Shown here: positions 33,864 to 44,286 of the stretch, one piece after another
Layout: the number at the start of each line of letters is the position of its first letter
Position numbering within the stretch: position 1 is the first letter of the stretch
Source: Bacteroidales bacterium
GTDB taxonomy: Bacteria; Bacteroidota; Bacteroidia; Bacteroidales; UBA932
DNA length: 64,000 nucleotides
Direction: 5' to 3'
NCBI GenBank assembly: GCA_017480345.1
Contig: JAFVAU010000002.1
Coordinates: 1 to 64,000, forward strand
Made by a program: the position numbers and the translations under genes
The notes under the pieces: generated by a model
Databases searched by the model: none
Seen by the model: only the letters and a program-made list of their open reading frames with translations
What the model was told of the DNA's origin: nothing

Positions 33864-34904
33864 TCAGTGCTTGCGGATGATGGTGTAAGTGAAGCCGAAT
33901 TCCAGGTATTCCCGGAACTGGACGCCCTTGGAGTCCACCGTGCCGTCCTTGTCCTTGTCCCGCACCATCACGCGCGGATCATAGATGAGGTTGGTGGTGA
34001 GGTTGAGGGCGAAGTATTTGGCAATCTTCCAGACAATCTTGTTGTCCCAGGTGAAACGGGGCTCAACCTTGGGCGTAAGATAGTTGTAGAACATGGTCAC
34101 CTGCGTGTCGTAGGAGAAGACGTCGTTGATGACCCAGCCCATGTCCAGTTTTATCTTGGCGCCGAATTCCGTGCGGAAACTCCTGTAGTCCGTGGTGCTG
34201 CCGTCCTTGAGGTCCATACCATAGGTCTTGCGCAGTTCCGGAATGGTGACAAACACACCACCACCGGAGATAGGCGCCACGTCGAGCTTGAACCACGGGG
34301 CGGGCGTCCACTTGGCACCGATACCGATATTCAGGTAGGCCGGGGCGAAGAAACCGGACTTGAGCGTACGGGCCTCCAGCCAGTCTTTCACGGAAGGCTC
34401 GATCACGTTTCCGTCCGCATCCGTCTGGGTGGCGGGGGTTCCGTAGGCGTAGTTGTTATGGAACTGAGTCTTGAAGTCGAAGCTGGCGGAGTAGGCCAGG
34501 TTCTTGATGAAGGAATCATAGCTCCAGGTGGACTCCAGATAGATGCGGTCCTTGTTTTTCTGGAGGATGGGCTTGTCGGCGCTGTACAGGAAACCGTAGT
34601 CCAGCTGGGCACGGTTGGTTCCCTTGATTTTTTCTTTGGCGTATGAGGCCGTAACGTCCACGTTTCCGGCCAGGGATACGTTGTTGTAACCGCCGGCCAC
34701 CCACTGGCTCAGATAAGTCTGGCCGAAGTTCAGGTTCACGATGGCGGTATGGGTCCAGTAGGTGGGTTTCTCCACCTTCTCGGGCGTATCTTCGGCGGCG
34801 GCCAGGGCGGCGGCGGCCTCCTGTGCTGCCGTCTGGGTGTTCTGGGCCAGGGCCGACAGTACGGTGGCAGCCAGCAGCGCAGTGGATACAAATAATTTCT
34901 TCAT
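33864..34904 (-). CDS. DUF3078 outer-membrane beta-barrel protein
   Basis: 346 residues with a signal peptide (MKKLFVSTALLAATVLSALAQ) and an Ala/Glu-rich linker. The DUF3078 pattern is clear: YWTHTAIVNLNFGQTYLSQWVAGGYNN at about residues 48-75, followed by alternating aromatic beta-strands and a typical last strand (YLEFGFTYTIIRKH). Bacteroidetes-specific; function unknown. tilS follows at once. Confidence 0.85.
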   Translation of the reverse strand: MKKLFVSTALLAATVLSALAQNTQTAAQEAAAALAAAEDTPEKVEKPTYWTHTAIVNLNFGQTYLSQWVAGGYNNVSLAGNVDVTASYAKEKIKGTNRAQLDYGFLYSADKPILQKNKDRIYLESTWSYDSFIKNLAYSASFDFKTQFHNNYAYGTPATQTDADGNVIEPSVKDWLEARTLKSGFFAPAYLNIGIGAKWTPAPWFKLDVAPISGGGVFVTIPELRKTYGMDLKDGSTTDYRSFRTEFGAKIKLDMGWVINDVFSYDTQVTMFYNYLTPKVEPRFTWDNKIVWKIAKYFALNLTTNLIYDPRVMVRDKDKDGTVDSKGVQFREYLEFGFTYTIIRKH

Positions 34905-34922
34905 CTTCTTTAGGGTAGTTTA

Positions 34923-34948
34923 GATGCCCGGTCAGGGCCGGGCATGAC
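34923..34948. repeat. Short REP-type palindrome between proS and the DUF3078 gene
   Basis: GATGCCCGGTCAGGGCCGGG followed by CATGAC; arms GATGCCCGG and CCGGGCATGAC. It is nearly identical to 23310-23334. It starts two bases after the proS stop codon on the opposite reading and could serve as a 3' hairpin for proS mRNA. Confidence 0.7.
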
Positions 34949-34950
34949 AG

Positions 34951-36429
34951 TTAATAGGAACGGGCGAAGAGGACTCTCTGGTGGGAGGGTTTGCCGGTAT
35001 AGATGCACTTGCCCTCTTCCATGCAGACGGCGCTGTCCACGGGGATGCAGCGGATAGTGGCCTTGGTCTCTTCCTGAATCTTGGCCTCCGTCTCGGCGGT
35101 GCCGTCCCAGTGGCAGAGGAGGAAGCCTCCCTTCTCGATTTCTTCCTTGAATTCCTCCCAGGTGTCCACCTTGCGGATGGAAGCGTCGCGGAACGCGAGG
35201 GCCTTGTTGTAAATGCTCTTCTGGATATCGTCCAGCAGGCCGATAATCCTGTCTTCCAGGCCCTCGATGGGTTCGGAAATCTTTTCCAGGGTATCCCGGC
35301 GGGCCACCTCCACGGTGCCGTTCTGCAGGTCCCGGGGACCCATGGCCAGGCGCACGGGAACGCCCTTGAGCTCCCACTCGGCAAACTTGAAGCCGGGGCG
35401 CAGGGTGTCGCGGTCGTCAATTTCAACGCTGTGGCCCTTGGCTTCCAGCGCTTTCTTTACCTCATGCATCTTGTCCAGCACGGCGTTGTGCTCTTCCTCG
35501 CTCTTGTAAATGGGGACCATCACCACTTGGATGGGGGCCAGGGCTGGAGGAAGCACCAAGCCGTTGTCGTCTCCGTGGGCCATGATGAGGGCGCCCATCA
35601 GACGGGTGCTCACGCCCCAGGAAGTGGCCCAGACATAGTCCTGCTTGCCTTCGTTGTTGGTGAACTGGACATCGAAGCTCTTGGCGAAGTTCTGGCCCAG
35701 GAAGTGGGAAGTGCCGGCCTGCAGGGCCTTTCCGTCCTGCATCAGGGCCTCGATGGTCATGGTGTCCAGGGCGCCGGCGAAACGCTCTCCGGGGCTCTTG
35801 TGGCCCACCACTACGGGCAGGGCCATCACCTCACGGGCGAAGCGGGCATACACGTTCACCATTTGCTCCTTGCGGGCTTCGGCCTCCTGGGCGGTGGCAT
35901 GGGCGGTATGGCCCTCCTGCCACAGGAATTCCGCCGTTCTGAGGAACAGGCGGGTTCTCATCTCCCAGCGGACCACGTTGCACCACTGGTTGCACAGGAT
36001 GGGGAGGTCTCTCCAGGAGTGGACCCAGTTCTTGTAGGTGTTCCAGATAATGGTTTCGGATGTGGGGCGGACGATGAGCTCCTCTTCCAGTTTGGCCTCC
36101 GGGTCCACCACTATTCCATTGCCGTCGGGGGCGTTCATCAGGCGGTGATGGGTGACCACGGCGCACTCCTTGGCAAAGCCGGCCACATGCTCGGCCTCAC
36201 GGCTGAAGAAAGACTTGGGGATGAACAGGGGGAAATAGGCGTTCTTTACGCCGGTTTCCTTGAACATCCCGTCCAGGATGCCCTGCATTTTTTCCCAGAT
36301 GGCATAGCCATAGGGTTTGATGACCATACAGCCGCGAACGGCGCTCTGTTCTGCCAAATCGGCCTTGACCACCAGGTCGTTATACCACTGGGAGTAGTTT
36401 TCTTCCCGCTTGGTTACCTCTTTTGCCAT
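34951..36429 (-). CDS. proS: Prolyl-tRNA synthetase, eukaryote/archaea-like type
   Basis: 492 residues. Class II motifs: motif 2 [26 protein letters not shown], and motif 3 region [27 protein letters not shown]. It lacks the editing insertion of the bacterial long type and has the C-terminal zinc/Tyr-ending domain (VLFARSY) of the short type. It charges tRNA-Pro. The leader to its promoter box is about 100 bases. Confidence 0.95.
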   Translation of the reverse strand: MAKEVTKREENYSQWYNDLVVKADLAEQSAVRGCMVIKPYGYAIWEKMQGILDGMFKETGVKNAYFPLFIPKSFFSREAEHVAGFAKECAVVTHHRLMNAPDGNGIVVDPEAKLEEELIVRPTSETIIWNTYKNWVHSWRDLPILCNQWCNVVRWEMRTRLFLRTAEFLWQEGHTAHATAQEAEARKEQMVNVYARFAREVMALPVVVGHKSPGERFAGALDTMTIEALMQDGKALQAGTSHFLGQNFAKSFDVQFTNNEGKQDYVWATSWGVSTRLMGALIMAHGDDNGLVLPPALAPIQVVMVPIYKSEEEHNAVLDKMHEVKKALEAKGHSVEIDDRDTLRPGFKFAEWELKGVPVRLAMGPRDLQNGTVEVARRDTLEKISEPIEGLEDRIIGLLDDIQKSIYNKALAFRDASIRKVDTWEEFKEEIEKGGFLLCHWDGTAETEAKIQEETKATIRCIPVDSAVCMEEGKCIYTGKPSHQRVLFARSY

Positions 36430-36538
36430 AATCTTTTATTTGCTTTTTTTTGTTTTTGTGCTTAATATTGCTGCCGCAAAAAGGAATTGCAGGTACAGAA
36501 ATTGCAATATCCTTCGGATAAGCCGGCATTTTCCGGCA

Positions 36539-36546
36539 CAAAGATA
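36539..36546 (-). promoter_or_regulatory. -7 box for proS
   Basis: TATCTTTG on the minus strand, 109 bases upstream of the proS ATG; a GCCGG/CCGGC mini-hairpin lies just downstream in the leader. Confidence 0.5.
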
Positions 36547-36562
36547 CTTATTTTTATTGGAT

Positions 36563-36571
36563 AAAGGAGGT
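36563..36571 (+). promoter_or_regulatory. Unusually strong Shine-Dalgarno sequence
   Basis: AAAGGAGGT lies seven bases before the ATG at 36579. Most genes in this window have no such site, as is usual in Bacteroidetes. Confidence 0.7.
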
Positions 36572-36578
36572 AAAGACT

Positions 36579-37739
36579 ATGAAAAAGACATTCTTGGCAT
36601 ACGCCGCTGTGCTGCTTGCCACCCTTTCATGCTCTACCACGAGCCGGCTTCAAACACAAGCCTTCGACGACGGAATCTACACGAATCCGGCCGTGAAGGT
36701 GGCCCAGGCTCCTGCTCCCACCAGTGAAGAACTGGACAACCTGCTTGCAGACAGCAAGTCATCCGGGGCCTATATCCTCAGCGCCGGAGATACCCTGGTG
36801 GTCCCCAGCGGAAAAAAGCTTAAGTTTTCCAACTCAGATACCATCATTACCGTCTGGGATACTCCTTCCTGGGCCTGGGATTACTCCTGGGCATACAGGC
36901 CTTGGTATCTGAGGGATTACTATGCCTGGAACTATTATGCATGGGATCCTTTCTTTGAGCCCTGGTATTATGACAGTTGGTATTACCGGTCTTGGTCTTA
37001 CGGCCCCTGGCATTACGACCCTTGGTTCTGGAGCCCGTTCAACTATAGCTATTATGGCTACTATGGCCCCTGGTACCGTTATCGTTACTATGACGCTTGG
37101 TACTGGAACCGTCACTTCCATCCCGGATACTATGTATATTGGGGAGGCGGTCCCACCGTGCATCGCAGCCAGGCCGCCCGCCTGGGCCATCGGGAGGGTA
37201 ACTTCAGCGCCCGCGGTGCCGCATCCCGCAGCACCCTGTCCCGCACCCGCGGAGGCAGCGCTTCCCGCGCCACGTCTTCCCGTGCCGTCACGTCCGGCTC
37301 CCGCAGCGGCTCCGTAACCCGTGCGGCCGGTACCACCCGCAGCTCTTCGGTATCGCGTGCTTCTTCCACCAGAAGTTCCGGCGCCGTGCGCTCCGCTTCC
37401 GGAAGCTCCACCCGTTCTGCCAGCGGCACCTACCGCTCTTCCGGCAGCAGCTCCACCCGTTCTTCCAGCGGTACGTACCGCTCTTCCGGCAGCGGCTCCG
37501 TCCGTTCTTCCGGCGGTTCCTACCGTTCCTCCGGCAGTAGCTCCGTCCGCTCTTCCGGTGCCAATGTGCGTTCCTCTTCGGGCGCTTCCGGTTACCGTTC
37601 CTCCGGCAGCAGTTCCACCCGTTCTTCCGGCAGTTATTCCGGCGGTGGCTCCACCCGTTCCTCGGGCGGCTATTCCGGTGGCGGTTATTCCGGTGGCGGT
37701 GGCGGCTCTTCCCGTTCTTCCGGCGGCGGACGCCGATAA
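36579..37739 (+). CDS. Low-complexity lipoprotein: Trp/Tyr-rich then Ser/Arg/Gly-rich
   Basis: 386 residues. A lipoprotein signal ends at VLLATLSCSTTS (Cys18). Residues about 30-85 form a short ordinary domain (GAYILSAGDTLVVPSGKK). Residues about 92-195 are very rich in Trp, Tyr, Pro and Asp (for example WYYDSWYYRSWSYGPWHYD). From about 200 to the end the chain is almost only Ser, Arg, Gly and Thr, with a repeated TYRSSGSSS-like unit, and ends RSSGGGRR. It may be a surface structural or adhesive protein; I do not recognise a named family. The C-terminal repeats are GC-rich in DNA. Nineteen bases separate it from the porin gene. Confidence 0.8.
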   Translation: MKKTFLAYAAVLLATLSCSTTSRLQTQAFDDGIYTNPAVKVAQAPAPTSEELDNLLADSKSSGAYILSAGDTLVVPSGKKLKFSNSDTIITVWDTPSWAWDYSWAYRPWYLRDYYAWNYYAWDPFFEPWYYDSWYYRSWSYGPWHYDPWFWSPFNYSYYGYYGPWYRYRYYDAWYWNRHFHPGYYVYWGGGPTVHRSQAARLGHREGNFSARGAASRSTLSRTRGGSASRATSSRAVTSGSRSGSVTRAAGTTRSSSVSRASSTRSSGAVRSASGSSTRSASGTYRSSGSSSTRSSSGTYRSSGSGSVRSSGGSYRSSGSSSVRSSGANVRSSSGASGYRSSGSSSTRSSGSYSGGGSTRSSGGYSGGGYSGGGGGSSRSSGGGRR

Positions 37740-37758
37740 GTTTTAAACGCTGAACAAG

Positions 37759-39438
37759 ATGAAAAAGATCATATCCTTTGCTTTGGGCCTGACGGTAGCG
37801 CTGGGCGCATCGGCCCAAACCTGGCAGGACGCCCTGCTCTTCTCTGAGAACAACTACATGGGCACGGCCCGTAGCGTGGGAATGGGCAATGCCCTTACCG
37901 CCATCGGCGGAGACCCGGGCTCCCTGGTGTTCAATCCGGCGGGATCGGCCGTGTCCGGTTACTCCCAGTTTGTCATCACCCCCGGTGTCACCTTCTCGTT
38001 CGCCGGTTCCCAGGCTTCTCCCACCATGGATTCTCCGCTCATGGGAGACCGCGTGAACTCCACCTACGCACGCTTCAAGCTGCCCAACGTGGGTTTCATC
38101 CTCAATTTTGACACGGGCCAGCGCAGCGGGCTCAAGCGGCATTCCTTCGGGGTGGTGTTCCATTCCACCAACAACTATACGGGTCGCTTCAATTCCGCCG
38201 GTGTAAACGATGACAATTCCTACGCGGCTTCCCTGGCCTCATCGGCCGATGGATTCTCCTCCCAGGTGCTGGGAACGGAAGACTGGTTCTACAGCGGAGA
38301 CCCTACCCGGATGCCCGCCTGGGTGGACATGACGGGCTACCGCGCGGGCCTGTTCAACTCCGTGGACGGCCGTGACGGCGCCTATGTGGCCGTGACGGAA
38401 ATCATGGATGGCGCCGGCAACTTCCAGTTGGCCGCCCCCGTATACCAGCGATACGGCCAGCAGTCCTATGGCGGCAAGCATGACGCCGTCATCAACTATG
38501 CTTTCAACTTCAACGACAAGTTCTATATCGGAGCTAACCTGGGCATCACCACGCTGAGCTACGCTCTTTCCGAGTACTGGTCGGAAGCCCCCGAGAACGC
38601 GGAGGATTTCCCCGCCATCCAGTATTCCGACGGCACCTCGTCCCGTTTCGAGTCCCTTCGGATGAACCGGGCCTACCGCCTGAGCGGAAGCGGCGTGTAC
38701 TTCAAGCTGGGTGCCCTGTGGCGCCCTGTTGCCGGCCTTCGCCTGGCGGCCGCCGTCCAGACGCCCACCATGCTCAATATGACCGAGCGGTATGGCTACA
38801 GCGCAGAGGTGAAGATGGACGGCCGATATTCCGGACGCGCTTCCAGCGCGGAGGACGAGTGGATTTATGCCCTCCGGACTCCCTGGATTTTCAACTTGGG
38901 CGCCGCTTACACCGTTGGCAACGTGGGCCTCGTGAGTGTGGACTATGAACTGAGCAACATGGGTAGCTCCCGTTTCCGCAGCCGTGGCAACGGCGGTTAT
39001 GCAGAAGGCTCCTTCGGAGATGTGAACCTGGATATCCGCGACATCCTGGGCGTAAGCCACCAGCTTCGCGTGGGTGCAGAGGTTAAGGTGACGCCGGAAC
39101 TGTCCCTGCGGGCCGGCTACAACCTCATTACCGGTGCCCAGCGCAACAACCTGGACAACAACTTCAATCCCATTGCCCTTAGCACGCAGGACCGTCTGAA
39201 CCAGCTCAGGCACAGCGCCTCCGCAGGTGTGGGCTATTCCTTCGGCCATCTTTACATTGATGCCGCCGTGCGGGCCCGCTTCGTGCCCAATGAGTATGTG
39301 ATTCCTTATAATTACTATACCACTCCGGCCGGCTCCGCCTTCTACAACAAGCAGGTGGACACCAATGTGCTCACGCCCGAGGTCCTTATCAAGACCACGC
39401 TGCTGGATGCCCTGGTAACCCTGGGTTGGCGGTTCTAA
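37759..39438 (+). CDS. OmpP1/FadL-like outer-membrane transport protein
   Basis: 559 residues with a signal peptide (MKKIISFALGLTVALGASAQ). The FadL-type N terminus is visible: TARSVGMGNALTAIGGDPGSLVFNPAG (hatch), followed by many beta-strands and a final aromatic strand (LLDALVTLGWRF). Bacteroidetes members are predicted hydrophobic-compound channels; the ligand is unknown. It may be cotranscribed with the preceding lipoprotein. Confidence 0.85.
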   Translation: MKKIISFALGLTVALGASAQTWQDALLFSENNYMGTARSVGMGNALTAIGGDPGSLVFNPAGSAVSGYSQFVITPGVTFSFAGSQASPTMDSPLMGDRVNSTYARFKLPNVGFILNFDTGQRSGLKRHSFGVVFHSTNNYTGRFNSAGVNDDNSYAASLASSADGFSSQVLGTEDWFYSGDPTRMPAWVDMTGYRAGLFNSVDGRDGAYVAVTEIMDGAGNFQLAAPVYQRYGQQSYGGKHDAVINYAFNFNDKFYIGANLGITTLSYALSEYWSEAPENAEDFPAIQYSDGTSSRFESLRMNRAYRLSGSGVYFKLGALWRPVAGLRLAAAVQTPTMLNMTERYGYSAEVKMDGRYSGRASSAEDEWIYALRTPWIFNLGAAYTVGNVGLVSVDYELSNMGSSRFRSRGNGGYAEGSFGDVNLDIRDILGVSHQLRVGAEVKVTPELSLRAGYNLITGAQRNNLDNNFNPIALSTQDRLNQLRHSASAGVGYSFGHLYIDAAVRARFVPNEYVIPYNYYTTPAGSAFYNKQVDTNVLTPEVLIKTTLLDALVTLGWRF

Positions 39439-39448
39439 GCTTTATTTC

Positions 39449-39490
39449 CTGCCATTTTGTCAGCAAACGCAGGCTGGCACGAAGTTCGAT
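39449..39490 (+). promoter_or_regulatory. Palindrome plus sigma-54-like element upstream of dnaK
   Basis: CTGCCA-TTT-TGTCAG (39449-39463) is an inverted repeat with one mismatch. Twelve bases on, TGGCACGAAGTTCGAT (39475-39490) resembles the -24/-12 consensus TGGCAC-N4-TTGCA, although the -12 GC is not exact. The dnaK ATG is 65 bases further on. No CIRCE element and no good TANNTTTG box is present. A heat-shock role is inference. Confidence 0.4.
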
Positions 39491-39555
39491 AAATTCCAAG
39501 GCGTCGTCCATTACGGGCGGCGCTTTATTGTTGAACAAATTTAAAGAATAATATT

Positions 39556-41448
<1,893 letters not shown>

Positions 41449-41470
41449 GCTTATGGTAATTTGTTTAGAG

Positions 41471-41507
41471 AGGAGGTTAACTCAAGGTGAGTTGACCTCC
41501 TTTTTTT
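41471..41507 (+). terminator. Rho-independent terminator of dnaK
   Basis: GGAGGTTAACTC pairs with GAGTTGACCTCC (one wobble) around a five-base loop, followed by a run of eight T. Confidence 0.88.
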
Positions 41508-41528
41508 TCAATTCCCTCCGGCATCCCC

Positions 41529-43070
41529 CTATCGTATTTCCCACTTCTTCAGGCGCCGGGTGGCGGTGGAGAAGGAGGCGCCAATCTTGTAAACTTTGCG
41601 CTTTCCGGCACTGAAGGGCCAGTCGTAGGCTTTGTCGGAAATCTGGTCCAGCGCGTTTTGCGGGTCCTGATCTCTTTTTAGTTCAATGATGTAGACGAAT
41701 TCCGGGGTCTGAATCAGCACGTCGATTCGGCCGTTGGACGTGTGGCGTTCTACATCCACCTGCTGCCCCATCAACTTGAGCATCACATACATCGTGTTCT
41801 GGAAGTACATCTCCGCCTTGCCCTGGATTTGGTAGTCCATGTCGGCAAAAAAGGCGCTGAAACGGCGCATCAGCATTTCCGCGTTTCCGCTTTGGATATC
41901 TGAGACAAACTTGTCCACAGACAAATCAGAGTTATGGCCGCTTACGGGGGCGAATATTTTGGAAAGAGCCTCCAGGAATCCGTCTTCCACCTCCTTGTTG
42001 GGATACCCCAACGTGTATTTCTCGGTAGTGGGATTGTATCCCTTTATGGTTAAATAGCCCGTTTGGTACAACAGGGTTATGGCGTCCGGCTTTAGTGCAT
42101 TGACACCCGTAAGTTCCTGCTCGGAGGCGGAATAGGTGGAAACTTCCTCCAAACAGTAATTGCCTGCTGCAAGATACTTGACAAGGAATGTGGGAGTCCC
42201 GGTGTTATACCAATATTTGCGGAATTCCTGACAGTCAAAAGTATTCAGCAAACTGAACGGGTTGTAAATCCCTTCAGACGTGTGATGGAAATGATAACCG
42301 TCATACATCAAGGCCAGTTTTCGATAGCATTCGGCCTCAGACATGCCGTTCTTTTTTGCCAGTTCCCGGACACTTTCTGCGAACAGGGTCCGTAACTCAT
42401 GCCCGGAAATGCCGCAGATGTGGGCGAAGCGGACGTCCATGGATATGTCTTTGAGGTTGTTAAGGCCACTGAAAACACTCAGCTGTCCAACTTTGCTGAC
42501 CCCTGTCAGAAAACCGAATTTGACAAAATCGTCCTTGGCCTTCAGTACGCTGTAGAAACCCTGAAGTTGCGTCTTGAAGAATTCCGCCAGTTCCGGCTTG
42601 TCCAGATTGTCCACGATGGGTTTATCGTATTCATCGATGAGGACAACGACAGGGAGACCGGTTTTTTCAAATGCGGCATCGATTACCATCCTGAACCGGG
42701 AGGCTGGCGTTCCTGCTTTTTCCGTCACTCCGTACCGTTTCTCCATGGGGAGCAGTTGCGTGTCAAGGGCATCCTCAAGCGCTTCCGGGCTAGCGTAAGA
42801 CTGTCCGGTGAGGTCGAAGCGAAGCACCGGATACTGAACCCACTCTTTTTCAAGCTCAGAGATGGCCAGGCCTTCGAAAAGGTCTTTTCGGCCACAGAAA
42901 TACGCTTCCATGGCAGAGACCAGCAGGCTCTTCCCGAAGCGGCGCGGACGGCTTAGGAAAAAATAACGGCCAGTGTGCGCAAGCTGATATACGAAAGTGC
43001 TTTTATCCACGTAAACATACCCCTCCTTCCGGAGGGATTCGAAGCTTTGTATGCCAATCGGGTATTTCAT
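41529..43070 (-). CDS. AAA-ATPase-like / PD-(D/E)XK nuclease family protein (PF09820 type)
   Basis: 513 residues. It begins YPIGIQSFESLRKEGYVYVDKS, the family's signature; Walker A is RPRRFGKSLLVSAM near residue 42, and Walker B VVVLIDEYDKPI near residue 146. The C-terminal PD-(D/E)XK domain shows GRIDVLIQT and YIIELKRD near residues 445-465. Such proteins are abundant and multi-copy in gut Bacteroidetes; function is unproven (defence or mobile-element roles have been suggested). GC content is lower than in neighbours, suggesting transfer. Its -7 box touches the start codon. Confidence 0.88.
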   Translation of the reverse strand: MKYPIGIQSFESLRKEGYVYVDKSTFVYQLAHTGRYFFLSRPRRFGKSLLVSAMEAYFCGRKDLFEGLAISELEKEWVQYPVLRFDLTGQSYASPEALEDALDTQLLPMEKRYGVTEKAGTPASRFRMVIDAAFEKTGLPVVVLIDEYDKPIVDNLDKPELAEFFKTQLQGFYSVLKAKDDFVKFGFLTGVSKVGQLSVFSGLNNLKDISMDVRFAHICGISGHELRTLFAESVRELAKKNGMSEAECYRKLALMYDGYHFHHTSEGIYNPFSLLNTFDCQEFRKYWYNTGTPTFLVKYLAAGNYCLEEVSTYSASEQELTGVNALKPDAITLLYQTGYLTIKGYNPTTEKYTLGYPNKEVEDGFLEALSKIFAPVSGHNSDLSVDKFVSDIQSGNAEMLMRRFSAFFADMDYQIQGKAEMYFQNTMYVMLKLMGQQVDVERHTSNGRIDVLIQTPEFVYIIELKRDQDPQNALDQISDKAYDWPFSAGKRKVYKIGASFSTATRRLKKWEIR

Positions 43071-43074
43071 GGCT

Positions 43075-43082
43075 CAAATATA
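43075..43082 (-). promoter_or_regulatory. -7 box for the AAA/PD-(D/E)XK gene
   Basis: TATATTTG on the minus strand, four bases before the ATG at 43070; near-leaderless. Confidence 0.5.
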
Positions 43083-43152
43083 AATAATTGTTCTGTGCAA
43101 TCCAAAACTTTTTCGGCAGAGCTCCTCATGTCATGTAATCCGGATCCGAAAC

Positions 43153-43191
43153 AAAAGAAGAGGAGCCCGGATCAAGGGCTCCTCTTCTTTT
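43153..43191. terminator. Bidirectional terminator after fba
   Basis: AAAAGAAGAGGAGCCC pairs perfectly with GGGCTCCTCTTCTTTT around a seven-base loop. The A-run and T-run at the two ends allow function on either strand; fba ends 17 bases away. Confidence 0.85.
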
Positions 43192-43208
43192 AAGGGATTC
43201 TGTATGAG

Positions 43209-44210
43209 CTACTCGGCCTTGCCGTTGGAGCCCAGCACATTCACAATCTTGTGCATGTAGAGCTTCTTCATCTCGTCACGGGCGGGACCCAGGTATTTAC
43301 GAGGATCGAACTCACCGGGCTTCTCGTTGAAGACCTTGCGGACGGCGGCGGTCATGGCCAGACGGCTGTCGGAGTCGATGTTGATCTTGCACACGGCGCT
43401 CTTGGAGGCCTCGCGGAGCTGCTCCTCGGGGATACCCACTGCATCGGGCAGTTTGCCGCCGTTGGCGTTGATGATGTCTACATACTCCTGAGGAACGGAG
43501 CTGGAGCCGTGGAGAACGATGGGGAAGCCGGGGAGCTTCTTCTCAATCTCGTGGAGAACGTCGAAGGCCAGCGGCGGAGGAACCAGACGGCCGGTCTTGG
43601 GGTCACGGGTGCACTGTTCGGGTTTGAACTTGTAAGCACCATGGCTGGTACCCACGGAGATGGCGAGGGAGTCGCAACCGGTACGCTTGGCGAAGTCAAT
43701 CACCTCTTCCGGACGGGTGTAGTGGGATTCCTCGGCGGAAACCTCATCTTCCACACCGGCCAGGACGCCCAGTTCAGCCTCTACGGTAACGTCGTACTGG
43801 TGGGCATAATCGGCCACTTTCTTGGAGAGGGCGATGTTTTCCTCGTAAGGGAGGGCGGAGGCGTCAATCATCACGGAGCTGAAACCCATGTCCACGCAGC
43901 TCTTGCACAGCTCGAAGCTGTCACCGTGGTCCAGGTGGAGGCAAATCTGGGGATGCTCCCAGCCCAGTTCCTTGGCGTAAGCCACAGCACCTTCTGCCAT
44001 GTAGCGCAGGAGGGTCTGGTTGGCATAGTTACGGGCACCCTTGGAAACCTGGAGGATCACCGGGCTCTTGGTCTCGGCGGCAGCCTGGATGATGGCCTGG
44101 AGCTGCTCCATGTTGTTGAAATTGAAAGCGGGGATGGCGTAACCGCCGGCAACGGCCTTCTTGAACATCTCACGGGTGTTCACAAGACCCAATTCTTTGT
44201 AAGAAACCAT
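43209..44210 (-). CDS. fba: Class II fructose-bisphosphate aldolase
   Basis: 333 residues from MVSYKELGLVNTREMFKKA; a seven-codon extension to 44231 lies in the leader and is unlikely. Zn-site and catalytic marks: LHLDHGDSFE near residue 96, VEAELGVLAGVEDEV near residue 145, ISVGTSHGAYK and IVLHGSSSVP. It splits fructose-1,6-bisphosphate in glycolysis. Confidence 0.95.
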   Translation of the reverse strand: MVSYKELGLVNTREMFKKAVAGGYAIPAFNFNNMEQLQAIIQAAAETKSPVILQVSKGARNYANQTLLRYMAEGAVAYAKELGWEHPQICLHLDHGDSFELCKSCVDMGFSSVMIDASALPYEENIALSKKVADYAHQYDVTVEAELGVLAGVEDEVSAEESHYTRPEEVIDFAKRTGCDSLAISVGTSHGAYKFKPEQCTRDPKTGRLVPPPLAFDVLHEIEKKLPGFPIVLHGSSSVPQEYVDIINANGGKLPDAVGIPEEQLREASKSAVCKINIDSDSRLAMTAAVRKVFNEKPGEFDPRKYLGPARDEMKKLYMHKIVNVLGSNGKAE

Positions 44211-44246
44211 AGTTTTATCTAAATTGATCAATTGTTTTTCGATTCA

Positions 44247-44254
44247 CAAAGGTA
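44247..44254 (-). promoter_or_regulatory. -7 box for fba
   Basis: TACCTTTG on the minus strand, 36 bases upstream of the fba ATG. Confidence 0.5.
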
Positions 44255-44286
44255 ATCATTTTTTCTAAAAAAAGGAAAATAGTGTT

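Noticed and set aside
37400-37735. Short GC-rich DNA repeats resembling a minisatellite or array
   Set aside because: They are the coding repeats of the Ser/Arg/Gly tail of the lipoprotein and stay in frame.
39439-39555. CIRCE operator upstream of dnaK
   Set aside because: No TTAGCACTC-N9-GAGTGCTAA-like inverted repeat is present.
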